Shown here: positions 20,008 to 29,853 of the stretch, in pieces
How positions within the stretch are numbered: the stretch's first letter is position 1
How the letters are laid out: the number at the start of each line of letters is the position of its first letter
DNA from: Aradus depressus
Taxonomy: Eukaryota > Arthropoda > Insecta > Hemiptera > Aradidae
NCBI GenBank assembly: GCA_963662175.1
Contig: OY759216.1
Location: 55,197,087-55,261,086 of the forward strand
Length of the DNA stretch: 64,000 nt
Direction: 5' to 3'
Notes under the pieces: model-generated
The model's input: only the letters and a program-made list of their open reading frames with translations
Told to the model about the DNA's origin: nothing
Database searches by the model: none
Position numbers and translations under genes: made by a program

Positions 20008-21762
20008 ATGTTTAAAATTTTACAGTGGAACGCCAGATCAGCAATTTCGAATAAAGGAGATCTAGAATTACTTTTATCCGAACATAATATTGATATCGCC
20101 ATTATTAGTGAAACTTGGTTTCGCCCGAACCAATACGTTAATTTTTCAGGTTACAACAATGTTCACTTGGATCGGCCTGACGGCCGAACAGGGGTCGCTA
20201 TCTTAGTAAAAAATAATATTCCTTATTCAAAATTGACAAACATTTACAAAACTAACGATAATCTTCAGGTTATTGGCCTTGAAGTTACTTATAGAAATAA
20301 ACCACTATCAATAGTGTCTGTATATAACCACCCTACTAACAATATTGCAGTGAGTGAATGGGATAAATTTTTTGCTAGTGTGTCTTGGCCTTGCATAGTG
20401 GCAGGGGACTATAACTGTCATCACCAGTCCTGGGGCTGTTCAGTCTCAGATGGTAAAGGGCAGAAATTGAGTGAGTCTATTGGTAAGAATGGTTTAATTG
20501 TCCTGAATGACGGGTCTCCTACCTTAGTGAAGAGCATCTCTCAGACCAACGAGAGTGCGGTAGACATTAGTCTGGTATCTCCGGACCTATCCTTGCTGTA
20601 CGATTGGCGTATATTGGAGGAGCCCATGGGCTCGGACCATCTTCCTATTCTTCTCTCACCTTTGGTCTCTCCCCCCTCTGACTGTACTCCGGGTCCCACC
20701 TCCCAGTGGCGGTGGAGGCTGCGGGATGCCGACTGGCACAAATATCGTCTTTTAATATCTAGGTACTCCCTAGAACAGCTAGATTCACATAACCCCTTGG
20801 ATTATGACCTTTTCGTTAGTAACTTGAACAAGGCTGCTATGGAAAGTATCCCTCGATCACACTTAGCTCCGAACAATAAAATTGGAAATCCTTGGTGGAA
20901 TACCGAGTGTCAAATTATTATTAATGAAAGGAAAAAAGCATACTCTGATTATATTTCTACGCCTAATTTTGAAACTTATTTGAATTACAAGAAGTCAGTT
21001 GCTAAGGTTAAAAGAATAATTAAAGAATCTAAGAGAAAATCCTGGATGGACTTCTGTAATTCGATCTCTAAAGATACCAACCCTTCACTTATTTGGACTT
21101 CCCTAAAAAAATTAAAAAATAGAAAAATTAGCAATCGTCCACCTATTACAAGAGGAGATTGGGCTGAGGATTTTTTTGATGGTTTGTGTCCTCCATCTGT
21201 CGAACCAGAGGTAGCCCCAAATATTTCTCAATGTGACCATATGTTGCTGGGCTCCTTTTCAATGAGCGAGCTAGATATGGTGCTCAAGTCCGCTAACAAC
21301 ACTGCTCCAGGCAAAGATCAGATTCACTATCCCATGCTCTCTAATCTGCCGCTTTTGTCCAAAAAATTGCTTCTTGATATTTTCAATGATATGTGGGTAA
21401 AAGGTTCTTTTCCGCTGGCCTGGAAGGATTTCGTCGTTGTGCCTATATTAAAGCCTGGTAAAGATGGTAAATATGCTTCATCGTATAGGCCGCTATCCTT
21501 GTCCTCATGTATTTCTAAGACATTTGAAAGATTGGTAAAACTCAGATTTGAGTGGTTTCTGGAGCACAACAGCCTGTTACCTGCTAACCAATACGGTTTT
21601 AGGAAAGGTAAATCTGTCCATATGTGTCAATCCCAATTTCTTATGGACGTCTACTCAGCTTTCACCAAAAAGGAGTCCGTTTTGGGGGTGTTCATGGACA
21701 TATCACGAGCCTATGATTCTGTTGTCCTGTCCCATTTAGGAGTCATGATGGTCTTCCTGTAG
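20008..21762 (+). pseudogene. LINE ORF2, first part: endonuclease and N-terminal RT
   Basis: It begins MFKILQWNARSA, a classical ORF2 start. The AP-like endonuclease occupies about residues 1-215, with LQWN, SETWF (catalytic Glu), the GDYNCHHQSWG and DISLVSP segments and GSDHLP (catalytic Asp/His). The RT begins around 430 with APGKD, then LKPGKD...YRPLSLSS, NQYGFRKGKS and FMDISRAYD (first catalytic Asp of RT). About 10 residues later the frame runs out at a stop (21760-21762). The correct continuation is in the next frame from about 21738, consistent with loss of one base there. Otherwise the reading is clean, so this is a young, recently disabled copy or a sequencing error. Confidence 0.9.
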
Positions 21763-23687
21763 CCTTTGTATCTAGAATTTTATCTTTATTTAGAGAAAGG
21801 CGTTTGTACTTGAGGATCAATGGAGAGTACGTTGGGTCACGGATCAGCCGCGTGGGTCTCCCACAGGGCGGCATCCTTAGTTGTCTCCTTTATGCTGTCT
21901 ATGTCTCCGATATAAACACTCAATTGTTGCCAGGTTGCCATCTGGTCCAGTATGCTGATGATGTCTGTCTCTACTCTTCCGGTAGAACCATTGAAGCTTG
22001 TTCAGATCTGTTAACTCCTGTTGTAAACAATATCCTCGAATGGGCTGACAATAAGGGTCTCACGGTATCAAGGGATAAAACCATAGTTTGTCCCTTTTCA
22101 CGACAAACATTCATTCCTAATTGTGAGGAAATATCTTTTGGAAACAATAATTTTGCTATGCGTAGAACTGTTCGATTCTTAGGTGTGTTTTTGGATTCGA
22201 AGTTAAATTGGAATATCCATCTCTCTACGGTGTCTGTGAAGTGTGAAAAGTACCTAAACATCTTAAGAGCAGTCTGCTTCACCAGATGGGGAGCCGATCC
22301 TAATGTCTGCCTCAACTTCTACAGAGCCACTATTAGAGCTGTTATCGATTTTGGATCTTTATTTTACGGTAACGCCTGTAAGAGCAGACTTCACTGTCTG
22401 GATGTCATACAGAACAAGTCTCTGAGGCTATGTCTTGGCCTACTTAACAGCACCCCAGTTAACAATATATTGGTTGAGGCTGGAGAGCCCCCGTTGCAGC
22501 TAAGACGAGAAATGTTAGCCTCCAAGTTCGCTGTAAAGATGATGTCCATGGAAAATGATCTTTATCGAAAGATGGCTCATCTCTCAATGGAGGTGCTCAC
22601 ACACCCCTATTGGAAGACTAAACCTACCCCCTTACTGGTTGAAGGGTTCACAAGAAGTGCTATGTTCCAAGGCAGTGTTTATTCTAGCACGATCCTTCCT
22701 GTATTTCAGTCCAGTTTCGAATCTGTCATTTTGAAACCATCAATTGTCTCTCTTCCTAATTTTGATTTGATCCATGAAAATCAACGCAACTCTTACTTTG
22801 ATGAGTTGCTGCGAACCAAGTTTCCTCTTTTCTTTACCATATTTACAGACGGATCAAAGATGGACAGCGGAGTTGGGGCGGCTGTCTTTGATCCTTTCTC
22901 CAATGTAGATATATCAATCAGGCTTGCAGATTCTGCTTCAGTCTACACAGCTGAGCTAACTGCCTTGGCGGATGCCCTTCAATACTTACAATCAGTAAGT
23001 TATTCTAGGGTTTTGATTCTTACTGATAGCTTGAGCGCCATTCAGATGCTTGGAAATGTAAGTCTCAGTTCCCGTTTGAACAATATAGTTATCTCAATCT
23101 TGGAGAGTCTGGTTCGACTTAGATCGATAGGTAAAGTCATTAAATTTGCCTGGATCAGAGGTCACTCTGGAATAAAAAACAACGAAATTGTTGACCTTCT
23201 TGCCAAGGGTGCTACACGGTCTTATGATCAGGGTCGTTTCGTTCCATACAACGATGTACACTGTCATTTTAAGCAAAAATTGCGATTTGATTGGCAGAAA
23301 AATTATGAAAGTAGTAAGGTTGGCCTGTTTTATAGATGTCACAATCCTGGAGTTAGCCATATTCCCTGGTATAGAAACGTTTCTGCCCCCAGAAATTGGA
23401 TACGAGTTATGTGCAGACTAAGGACGAACCATGCGGTGTCAGGGGCTTACCTACATAAGATCGGTAGACGGTTTGATGATGTGTGTGAGTTGTGTGAGCA
23501 GAGAGACGATCCGCAACACATCATCATGTCCTGTATGAAGTATGCAGCTGAAAGATGGCACTGTATGCGAACTATAAGCTCTCTTCTGGGAAAACCCTCT
23601 CCCACTTATTTAGATATCCTGACAAATCCCTCGGTCACATTTGAAGCTATTGGCACCTATATTAGCTGTATTGGAATTAGTGTTTGA
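21738..23687 (+). pseudogene. LINE ORF2, second part: RT, RNase H, Cys/His end
   Basis: It continues the RT out of frame with the first part: SHDGLPVAFV, LPQGGILSCLLYAVYVSDI, then the YADD box in QYADDVCLY and FLGVFLDSKLNW. RNase H follows with all expected acidic positions: FTDGSKMDSGVGAAV, AELTALADAL, LTDSLSAIQML and GHSGIKNNEIVDLLAK. The C-terminus has CELC...HIIMSC (C-x2-C/H-x4-C). It stops at 23687, 73 bp before the poly(A). All catalytic residues I can check are present; only the upstream frameshift separates this from an intact ORF2. Confidence 0.9.
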
Positions 23688-23784
23688 GTAATATTGAATA
23701 AAGACTAATACTACTATTATAGAACGATGGCTAATGGCGTCAAGCTAAAGCCTTTAATATAAAAAAAAAAAAAAAAAAAAAAAA

Positions 23785-23960
23785 GTGAGAGAGATGAAGC
23801 GACACATCCAGGTAGTGTTAAAACAGTCAACTGAGAAGAGTGTTGGGTTAACACAGTTGAAGTGAGAGAGATGAAGCGACACATCCAGGTAGTGTTAAAA
23901 CAGTCAACTGAGAAAAGTGTTGGGTTAACACAGTTGAAGTGAGAGAGATGAAGCGACACA
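23785..23960 (+). repeat. 77-bp minisatellite, right block
   Basis: It begins with the target duplication GTGAGAGAG directly after the LINE poly(A). Two full units follow, then 22 bases of a third, which run into the FX right segment at about 23961. One unit has GAGAAAAGTG in place of GAGAAGAGTG. Confidence 0.95.
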
Positions 23961-24269
23961 ATAAGGTACTTTTTATTTATTTATATATAGGTATATATAT
24001 ACCTTTGAATTAGATTAAACATTTTTTGCAAATTTAGAAAAATTTGATGGCCTCAGAATTATGTTATTACGGCCCTTATCGGAAACTACAATAGAAAGCA
24101 AAATTTAGTAGAAGACCAGCAAATAATTTCTACAGGAAATGTGATAATATTATTTATAATTTGTTTATTTGTATTTATATTAATTATTATTATTTTATTT
24201 ATATTTTACATATTATAATTATCACAGCATACTCGAAAACAGTTTCATTATACTTGTTTTATTTAGTTT

Positions 24270-24745
24270 CCCAGCGCGACAGGATATGGCCCTTTGGCCG
24301 CGATTTGGCTGAAAATCAACAGATGTCCTTATGGAGTTCTGCATGCACATAAAACTTCTTTTCGTGTCGACACATTCATACTATTAGAAGTTTTCGTGTT
24401 CACAGACCAAATGTTTTTTTTTGGAATCTGGGGGCCGGAAAACATGAAGATCCGGAAAAATTCAACATTGAATTTCTTACCGTTTACATACACTTCTCTT
24501 ATACTTCGTATAGCTGGAGGAAGTAAAGAACTTAGGAGAAGAAGGTCTTCTGTGTCGATACATTCATAACAAAGGCAGTTATTAGAGTTTTTGTGTTAAG
24601 CCTTCCCCCTATTCCCCCCCCCCCCCTTCCCTCTGACCCATTTGGCTGAAATTCAATTGGTATCGTCTTTAGACGGTTCTGGGTACACATTTATACAATT
24701 TTGTGTCGATACATTCATTCTATCAGAAACAAAATCGTATTGTAT
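24270..24745 (-). repeat. AHR repeat, two adjoining pieces, minus orientation
   Basis: The first piece ends at 24530 with the reversed 5' hairpin (ACTTCTCTTATACTTCGTAT ... AGCTGGAGGAAGT). The second (24555-24745) is a subrepeat piece with GTCGATACATTCAT, poly-C (24617-24627) and a second CGATACATTCATTC. The foldback element at 24772 follows. Confidence 0.7.
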
Positions 24746-24771
24746 TACGTTTTATTAATAAATTCGAAATG

Positions 24772-25028
24772 AAAATAAAGAAAACATATGTTTTTGAAAA
24801 ACTATTGTCTATTTCACAAATAATATATAATATGGGAGTACTTTCGGTATTGCTACCATCTTCAGCCACGACTTAACAAATACTGTATTTGTGAAGATGG
24901 TAGCAATACCGAAAGTACTCCCATATTATATATTATTTGTGAAATAGACAATATATTTTCTAAAAAACATACGTTTTCTTTATTTTTATCGAGTGTTTCA
25001 CAATATCTCTGCAAAAATGTTAAATATC
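24772..25028. mobile_element. PLE-B foldback element, copy 1 (Penelope-like architecture)
   Basis: It is bounded by exact 12-bp AAATTCGAAATG (24760-24771 and 25029-25040). The arms share AAAATAAAGAAAAC, ATTGTCTATTTCACAAATA and ATGGGAGTACTTTCGGTATT. Beyond the right arm only is a ~41-nt tail (about 24988-25028: CGAGTGTTTCACAATATC...TTAAATATC). The left arm on the minus strand carries CTGAAGAT-GGTA-GCAA-TACC-GAAAG (24841-24865). It is the same element as 51041-51296, inserted in the opposite orientation. No ORF. Confidence 0.75.
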
Positions 25029-25196
25029 AAATTCGAAATGAATTTTGTTTTTCAAACAAAGAAAAAAGAATAAGAGAATGAAAGTCACAAGGACTTAAGG
25101 ATTATAATCCGAGATAATCTATAGGTACTTTAAAACGTTAAGTTTATTTGGGAGGCCTTTTCCAAATTTCGTCTAGCCAATGTCGATCCTTTCTTT

Positions 25197-25475
25197 TTTT
25201 TACTTTCTTAGCTATACGACGTATATGGTAAGTTATGTAATCGATCAAAAATTCGATGTCGATTTTTCACCGGAATTCCATGATTTCCCACTCTCTGATT
25301 CCAAAAATAGAAGAAACAACTTTCTGTCTGACTGTGTCTCATCATGTGAGTGTCATGATGTCGTAACAACTGCAATGAATATATCGACACGAAATTTTAT
25401 AAGTGTATCCCTTAAAAACCAAATCTATAGATAAAAACTTGGTGGATTAATTCGCGCTGAATAAGTGATTGACCG
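25197..25475 (+). repeat. AHR repeat, internally deleted
   Basis: The 5' end (TTACTTTCTTAGCTATACGA ... GTAAGTTATGTAATCGATC) leads to GATTTTTCACCGGAATTCC, one subrepeat (GCAATGAATATATCGACACG) and a decayed 3' end (TTGGTGGATTAATTCG, GACATTTTTTT). Confidence 0.7.
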
Positions 25476-25479
25476 ACAT

Positions 25480-26320
25480 TTTTTTAATAACAGGGGTTGA
25501 AATTTCGATTTTTTCAACGTAGTTCAGTCTGGCGTCATCTGCTGGACTTATTTCAGATTGATCCAAGTTGTACAAGCCCATCAAAGTGGACAGTGGCTAG
25601 AGTGTGAAATTAGGAATTTTTAAATATTTAGCGTTCATATTTCCCTCCTGTGTTGTTCGATCAATTTGAAATCACGTTAGGACCAATGAGACTCCAGACT
25701 CAAATAAAAACATTAAATACAGCGCCGACCTCCGGCTGAGGAGATGATGATGTCACCCAGACCCGAGAGGATGGTTCAAACACCCCCCAAAACAGCCTCC
25801 CTTTAGTCCAGTGCAATTAGTCATTATAAATGTAAAATGACGGAACCCAGTTATAATGAATCGATTTGAATGATTTTTTTTTTTTTTTATTTCTAATGTT
25901 ATAAATTAAAAAGTTTACCAGTTGAAAATTACCGCAATTTGGAAAATCCGTGAATAAAAAAAAAAAAAAATTTTTTTTAGAAATTTCAACTAAAAATAAA
26001 ATTATCGAAATTTTCAAAAAATTTTTGTTTTAAGACAACAATAATTATTACAGTTTTCGAGGTTGTTTATAAAGAATTTGTGAAAAAATGAAACTTTTAA
26101 AAATTAATTTGAATGTTGCAGAAGCTCCAAAAATCGAAATAAATGAAAGAAACGTTAAATAATACAAATACATCAATTTTCATAGAAAATAATTTATTAA
26201 CAACTTATGCTAAATAATAATAACTATAAATTTTAATGAAAAGGATAAGTCTTGCAAACTAATTGTCTCCGACGTTTTCGTTTTCGATGCCATTCATTAA
26301 TATCAATTGGTGGAGCATTT
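25480..26320. other. AT-rich sequence, nothing recognised
   Basis: It holds A and T homopolymer runs (25876-25888, 25957-25978) but no protein-like frame and no repeat boundary. It forms the left flank of the TIR/minisatellite element. Confidence 0.35.
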
Positions 26321-26324
26321 AAGA

Positions 26325-28641
26325 GATATAATCACGGTAGCAATTGATGTGTGAAATAATTTAATCAATAAAGTTTGGTTTTAAAATCTAACTGATACTG
26401 TAACATTAATTATACCTTACAATCTATTTTTAGTTTAAATAAAATTGTAAAAGGGTTAAAAAATAACCATGTATGTAGTTATAATATAGCACATGACTAT
26501 GAGATGGGGGGCCCGACCCTGATGCTGGGTACAGGGCCCGCAATCCAATGTGGGGGCCATTGGATTGCGGGCCCTGTACCCAGCATCAGGGTCGGGCCCC
26601 CCATGGCCCCCACTTTGGATTGCGGGCCCTGTAACCAGCATCAGGTCGGGCCCCCCATGGCCCCCACTTTGGATTGCGGGCACTGTAACCAGCGTCAGGG
26701 TCGGGCCCCCCATGGCCCCCACATTGGATTGCGGGCCCTGTAACCAGCATCAGGGTCGGGCCCCCCATGGCCCCCACATTGGATTGCGGGCCCTGTAACC
26801 AGCATCAGGGTCGGGCCCCCCATGGCCCCCACATTGGATTGCGGGCCCTGTAACCAGCATCAGGGTCGGGCCCCCCATGGCCCCCACTTGGATTGCGGGC
26901 CCTGTAACCAGCATCAGGGTCGGGCCCCCCATGGCCCCCACATTGGATTGCAGGCCCAGTAACCAGCATCAGGGTCGGGCCCCCCATGCCCCCCACATTG
27001 GATTGCGGGCCCTGTAACCAGCATCAGGGTCGGGCCCCCCATGGCCCCCACATTGGATTGCGGGCCCTGTAACCAGCATCAGGGTCGGGCCCCCCATGGC
27101 CCCCACATTGGATTGCAGGCCCAGTAACCAGCATCAGGGTCGGGCCCCCCATGCCCCCCACATTGGATTGCGGGCCCTGTAACCAGCATCAGGGTCGGGA
27201 CCCCATGGCCCCCACATTGGATTGCGGGCCCTGTAACCAGCATCAGGGTCGGGCCCCCCATGGCCCCCACATTGGATTGCGGGCCCTGTAACCAGCATCA
27301 GGGTCGGGCCCCCCATGGCCCCCACTTTGGATTGCGGGCCCTGTAACCAGCATCAGGTCGGGCCCCCCATGGCCCCCACTTTGGATTGCGGGCACTGTAA
27401 CCAGCGTCAGGGTCGGGCCCCCCATGGCCCCCACATTGGATTGCGGGCCCTGTAACCAGCATCAGGGTCGGGCCCCCCATGGCCCCCACATTGGATTGCG
27501 GGCCCTGTAACCAGCATCAGGGTCGGGCCCCCCATGGCCCCCACATTGGATTGCGGGCCCTGTAACCAGCATCAGGGTCGGGCCCCCCATGGCCCCCACT
27601 TGGATTGCGGGCCCTGTAACCAGCATCAGGGTCGGGCCCCCCATGGCCCCCACATTGGATTGCAGGCCCAGTAACCAGCATCAGGGTCGGGCCCCCCATG
27701 CCCCCCACATTGGATTGCGGGCCCTGTAACCAGCATCAGGGTCGGGCCCCCCATGGCCCCCACATTGGATTGCGGGCCCTGTAACCAGCATCAGGGTCGG
27801 GCCCCCCATGGCCCCCACATTGGATTGCAGGCCCAGTAACCAGCATCAGGGTCGGGCCCCCCATGCCCCCCACATTGGATTGCGGGCCCTGTAACCAGCA
27901 TCAGGGTCGGGACCCCATGGCCCCCACATTGGATTGCGGGCCCTGTAACCAGCATCAGGGTCGGGCCCCCCATGGCCCCCACATTGGATTGCGGGCCCTG
28001 TAACCAGCATCAGGGTCGGGCCCCCCATGGCCCCCACATTGGATTGCGGGCCCTGTAACCAGCATCAGGGTCGGGCCCCCCATGGCCCCCACATTGGATT
28101 GCGGGCCCTGTAACCAGCATCAGGGTCGGGCCCCCCATGGCCCCCACATTGGATTGCGGGCCCTGTAACCAGCATCAGGGTCGGGCCCCCCATGGCCCCC
28201 ACATTGGATTGCGGGCCCTGTAACCAGCATCAGGGTCGGGCCCCCCATGGCCCCCACATTGGATTGCGGGCCCTGTAACCAGCATCAGGGTCGGGCCCCC
28301 CATGGCCCCCACATTGGATTGCGGGCTCTGTAACCAGCATCAGGGTCGGGCCCCCCATGGCCCCCACATTGGATTGCGGGCCCTGTAACCAGCATCAGGG
28401 TCGGGCCCCCCATGGCCCCCACATTGGGTGCGGGCCCTGTAACCAGCATCAGGGTCGGCCCCCCATCTCATAGTCATGTGCTATATTATAATTACATGGT
28501 TATTTTTTAATCCTTTTACAATTTTATTTAAACTAAAAATAGATTGTAAGGTATAATTAATGTTACAGTATCAGTTAGATTTTAAAACCAAACTTTATTG
28601 ATTAAATTATTTCACACATCAATTGCTACCGTGATTATATC
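26325..28641. mobile_element. Long-TIR element filled with a GC-rich minisatellite
   Basis: The left terminus (26325-26558) and right terminus (about 28415-28641) are near-perfect inverted repeats of ~230 bp. They begin GATATAATCACGGTAGCAAT and run through TGTGTGAAATAATTTAATC, ACATTAATTATACCTTACAA and ATATAGCACATGACTATGAG into one inverted unit of the minisatellite. Differences seen include one G/A, one small indel in ATGTA(TGTAGTTATA) and the divergent last unit. CATTTA borders both ends (26316-26321 and 28641-28646), a possible remnant of the target duplication. There is no transposase, so it would be mobilised in trans. High arm identity means a recent insertion or ongoing gene conversion. 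The transposon class is undetermined. Confidence 0.75.
26558..28465 (+). repeat. 55-bp GC-rich minisatellite, about 35 units, with higher-order period
   Basis: The unit reads TGGATTGCGGGCCCTGTAAC, CAGCATCAGGGTCGGG, CCCCCCATGGCCCCCACAT. Most units are 55 bp; variants are CACTTTGG, CACTTGG (54 bp), GCAGGCCCAGTAACC, ATGCCCCCCAC and GGGACCCCATGG. The same order of variants recurs with a 712-bp offset (26586-27297 against 27298-28009, apparently identical), a 13-unit higher-order repeat. The rightmost ~8 units are almost homogeneous. The first unit at the left end is inverted, making a ~50-bp-arm hairpin at 26504-26606. The 63-codon minus-strand frames here are repeat artefacts. Confidence 0.95.
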
Positions 28642-29050
28642 ATTTACTTTTATTTTACTGAAATTAACGTTTAAATTTTTAGATTTCTTTGACTCACTAA
28701 CATTAAAATAAAAATTGACAAAAACAAGTATTACGATTTTAAAAAAAAATTGTCAACAGTCAAACTGATACTATGCGTCGATGCGTCTATTTTTAGAACA
28801 CTGCTCTGAGGGAAACAGCTGGGAAATAGGAGTGGGGGAGGGTTGAGGGAGTGCGTGGGGCCCGTCTATACCTGTCTCGTGCGGACTGGACTGTTTTATA
28901 CTAGTAATTTGCAAACAAGAGTAACTATCCATGCACGCAACTAATTAAATAATAACTTAATAACTCGCACAACTAGAATATGTATCTATTATACTAAATT
29001 TTCTTATAATTATATATTTTGCCTTTTTAAGCTATGATCCCTTGCAAAAT
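28642..29050. other. No recognised gene; one GC-rich patch
   Basis: AT-rich, except 28800-28890 (GGGAAACAGCTGGGAAATAG, GTGGGGGAGGGTTGAGGG, TGCGTGGGGCCCGTC). That patch could be promoter-like or part of a lost element. No frame was recognised. Confidence 0.35.
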
Positions 29051-29542
29051 CTACAAAAATAAAAAAATTAAAAGGACTGGACCCGGACCCCCTTGGTCCC
29101 GGGCCCTGCAACCAAAGTTGCACCAGCCCCACCCTTGTGGGGGCCATGGGTCAATATCTTCAGCAGTAACAACAACATTTTCTGATTCAATATTATTTGC
29201 CGTTTGTATGATTAATGTATCAGCATCACCTTCTGCTTGACACGAGAAAATATTGTTACCAGCTAGTTTCTTCCATAACATTTCGATGAATCTGCGTTTG
29301 TTATTGCCGTCTGCAAGGAACCTTCCTTTGCGAATTTTTAAAGGCATATTTTCTTCAAAGATTAAATGTGTTGAGACATTTTTCAATGATCGACGATATC
29401 TTGCAGCTGATTTAGTGCAGTTGATGTTGCGATATCCGACAAAAACATTGTTCCCATAATTATTTATTAAATATCGTATGTAATAATTGCATATCGCCTC
29501 GAACTTTTCATCTAATTGCCATTTGCAACGATGTAATAACAT
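29051..29542 (-). pseudogene. Fragment of an uncharacterised arthropod repeat-borne protein (PIN-like pattern), fused to satellite-like DNA
   Basis: 163 codons. Residues 1-131 resemble a family of uncharacterised, often multicopy arthropod proteins I know only by pattern: LLHRxxW near the start, YIRYLxNNYG, a YRRS segment after a GY, KKRFI-like NKRRFIEML, AEGDADTLI and a closing VVxxEDID. The spaced acidic residues suggest a PIN/FEN-like nuclease fold (inference). The usual Asp before the GY appears to be Val here. From codon 132 the frame leaves the family and runs into GC-rich sequence (29085-29149) matching the 55-bp minisatellite unit of 26558-28465. Upstream an in-frame stop lies at 29555-29557, so the 5' part is missing. 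It is not functional. Confidence 0.55.
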
Positions 29543-29853
29543 TGCGAAAAATATTCAAAATAACGTTCCACCAGACACAGGCACGATACTAAACTGTTTT
29601 CGGAGCAGAGCCACTCGTGTTCTCCACTGTCCCTGCTTCCCCACCCTAATCCCTTTTCTATACCTGCAATGCCTACTTTTCAAGGACGTTTGTTCTCCCT
29701 TTGTTTACTTTATATTGAAATTAAATAATTCTGAAGAGAAAAAATGAATGTACCTGTAAAAGGAATATACTATACTGGAAGTGACGTCATTTTCATGGGA
29801 GTTTCCTTAAAAAAAAAAAATCATTAGCGGAAAGTTTCAAAGGTAAACTATTT
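29543..29853. other. No recognised feature
   Basis: Mixed composition; nothing bounded. The target-duplication copy at 29843-29853 belongs to the foldback element that follows. Confidence 0.3.

Larger units (their letters stand above)
18067..23784 (+). mobile_element. Near-complete LINE (RNase H-bearing, I-group-like)
   Basis: The element is 5718 bp: a 281-bp 5' UTR starting TCTTGTTCCAGCTGTTG, ORF1 (18348-19739), a 268-bp spacer with a TA repeat, ORF2 (20008-23687, one frameshift), a 73-bp 3' UTR with AATAAAG, and 24 A's (23761-23784). GTGAGAGAG (up to 11 bases with two preceding A's) precedes the start and follows the poly(A) as the target duplication. The domain order endonuclease-RT-RNase H plus a gag-like ORF1 with three knuckles fits the I/LOA/R1 side of the LINE tree; the exact clade is inference. 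The intact ends make a full-length insertion certain. Confidence 0.95.
17340..24165 (+). repeat. FX repeat copy 1, interrupted by minisatellite and LINE
   Basis: The left segment (17340-17518: AATGAATGG, GATCAGCTGTTTTATATAGA, CAGTCTGAGTGAGAGA) and right segment (23961-24165: ATAAGGTACTTTTTATTTAT, GGCCCTTATCGGAAACTAC, AATTTCTACAGGAAATGTG) match in order the copies at 51970-52745 (plus) and 40040-40780 and 45050-45790 (minus). Only this copy has an expanded 77-bp minisatellite at its middle, and the LINE inserted inside that. The class of FX is unknown. Confidence 0.65.

Noticed and set aside
26586..28037. Many 63-codon minus-strand ORFs with GGPTLMLVTGPAIQ-type peptides.
   Set aside because: They are produced by the 55-bp repeat rotating through frames, with no start context or other coding signal.
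26325..28641. CRISPR-like array because of regular repeats.
   Set aside because: The units are contiguous with no unique spacers, and the context is eukaryotic.
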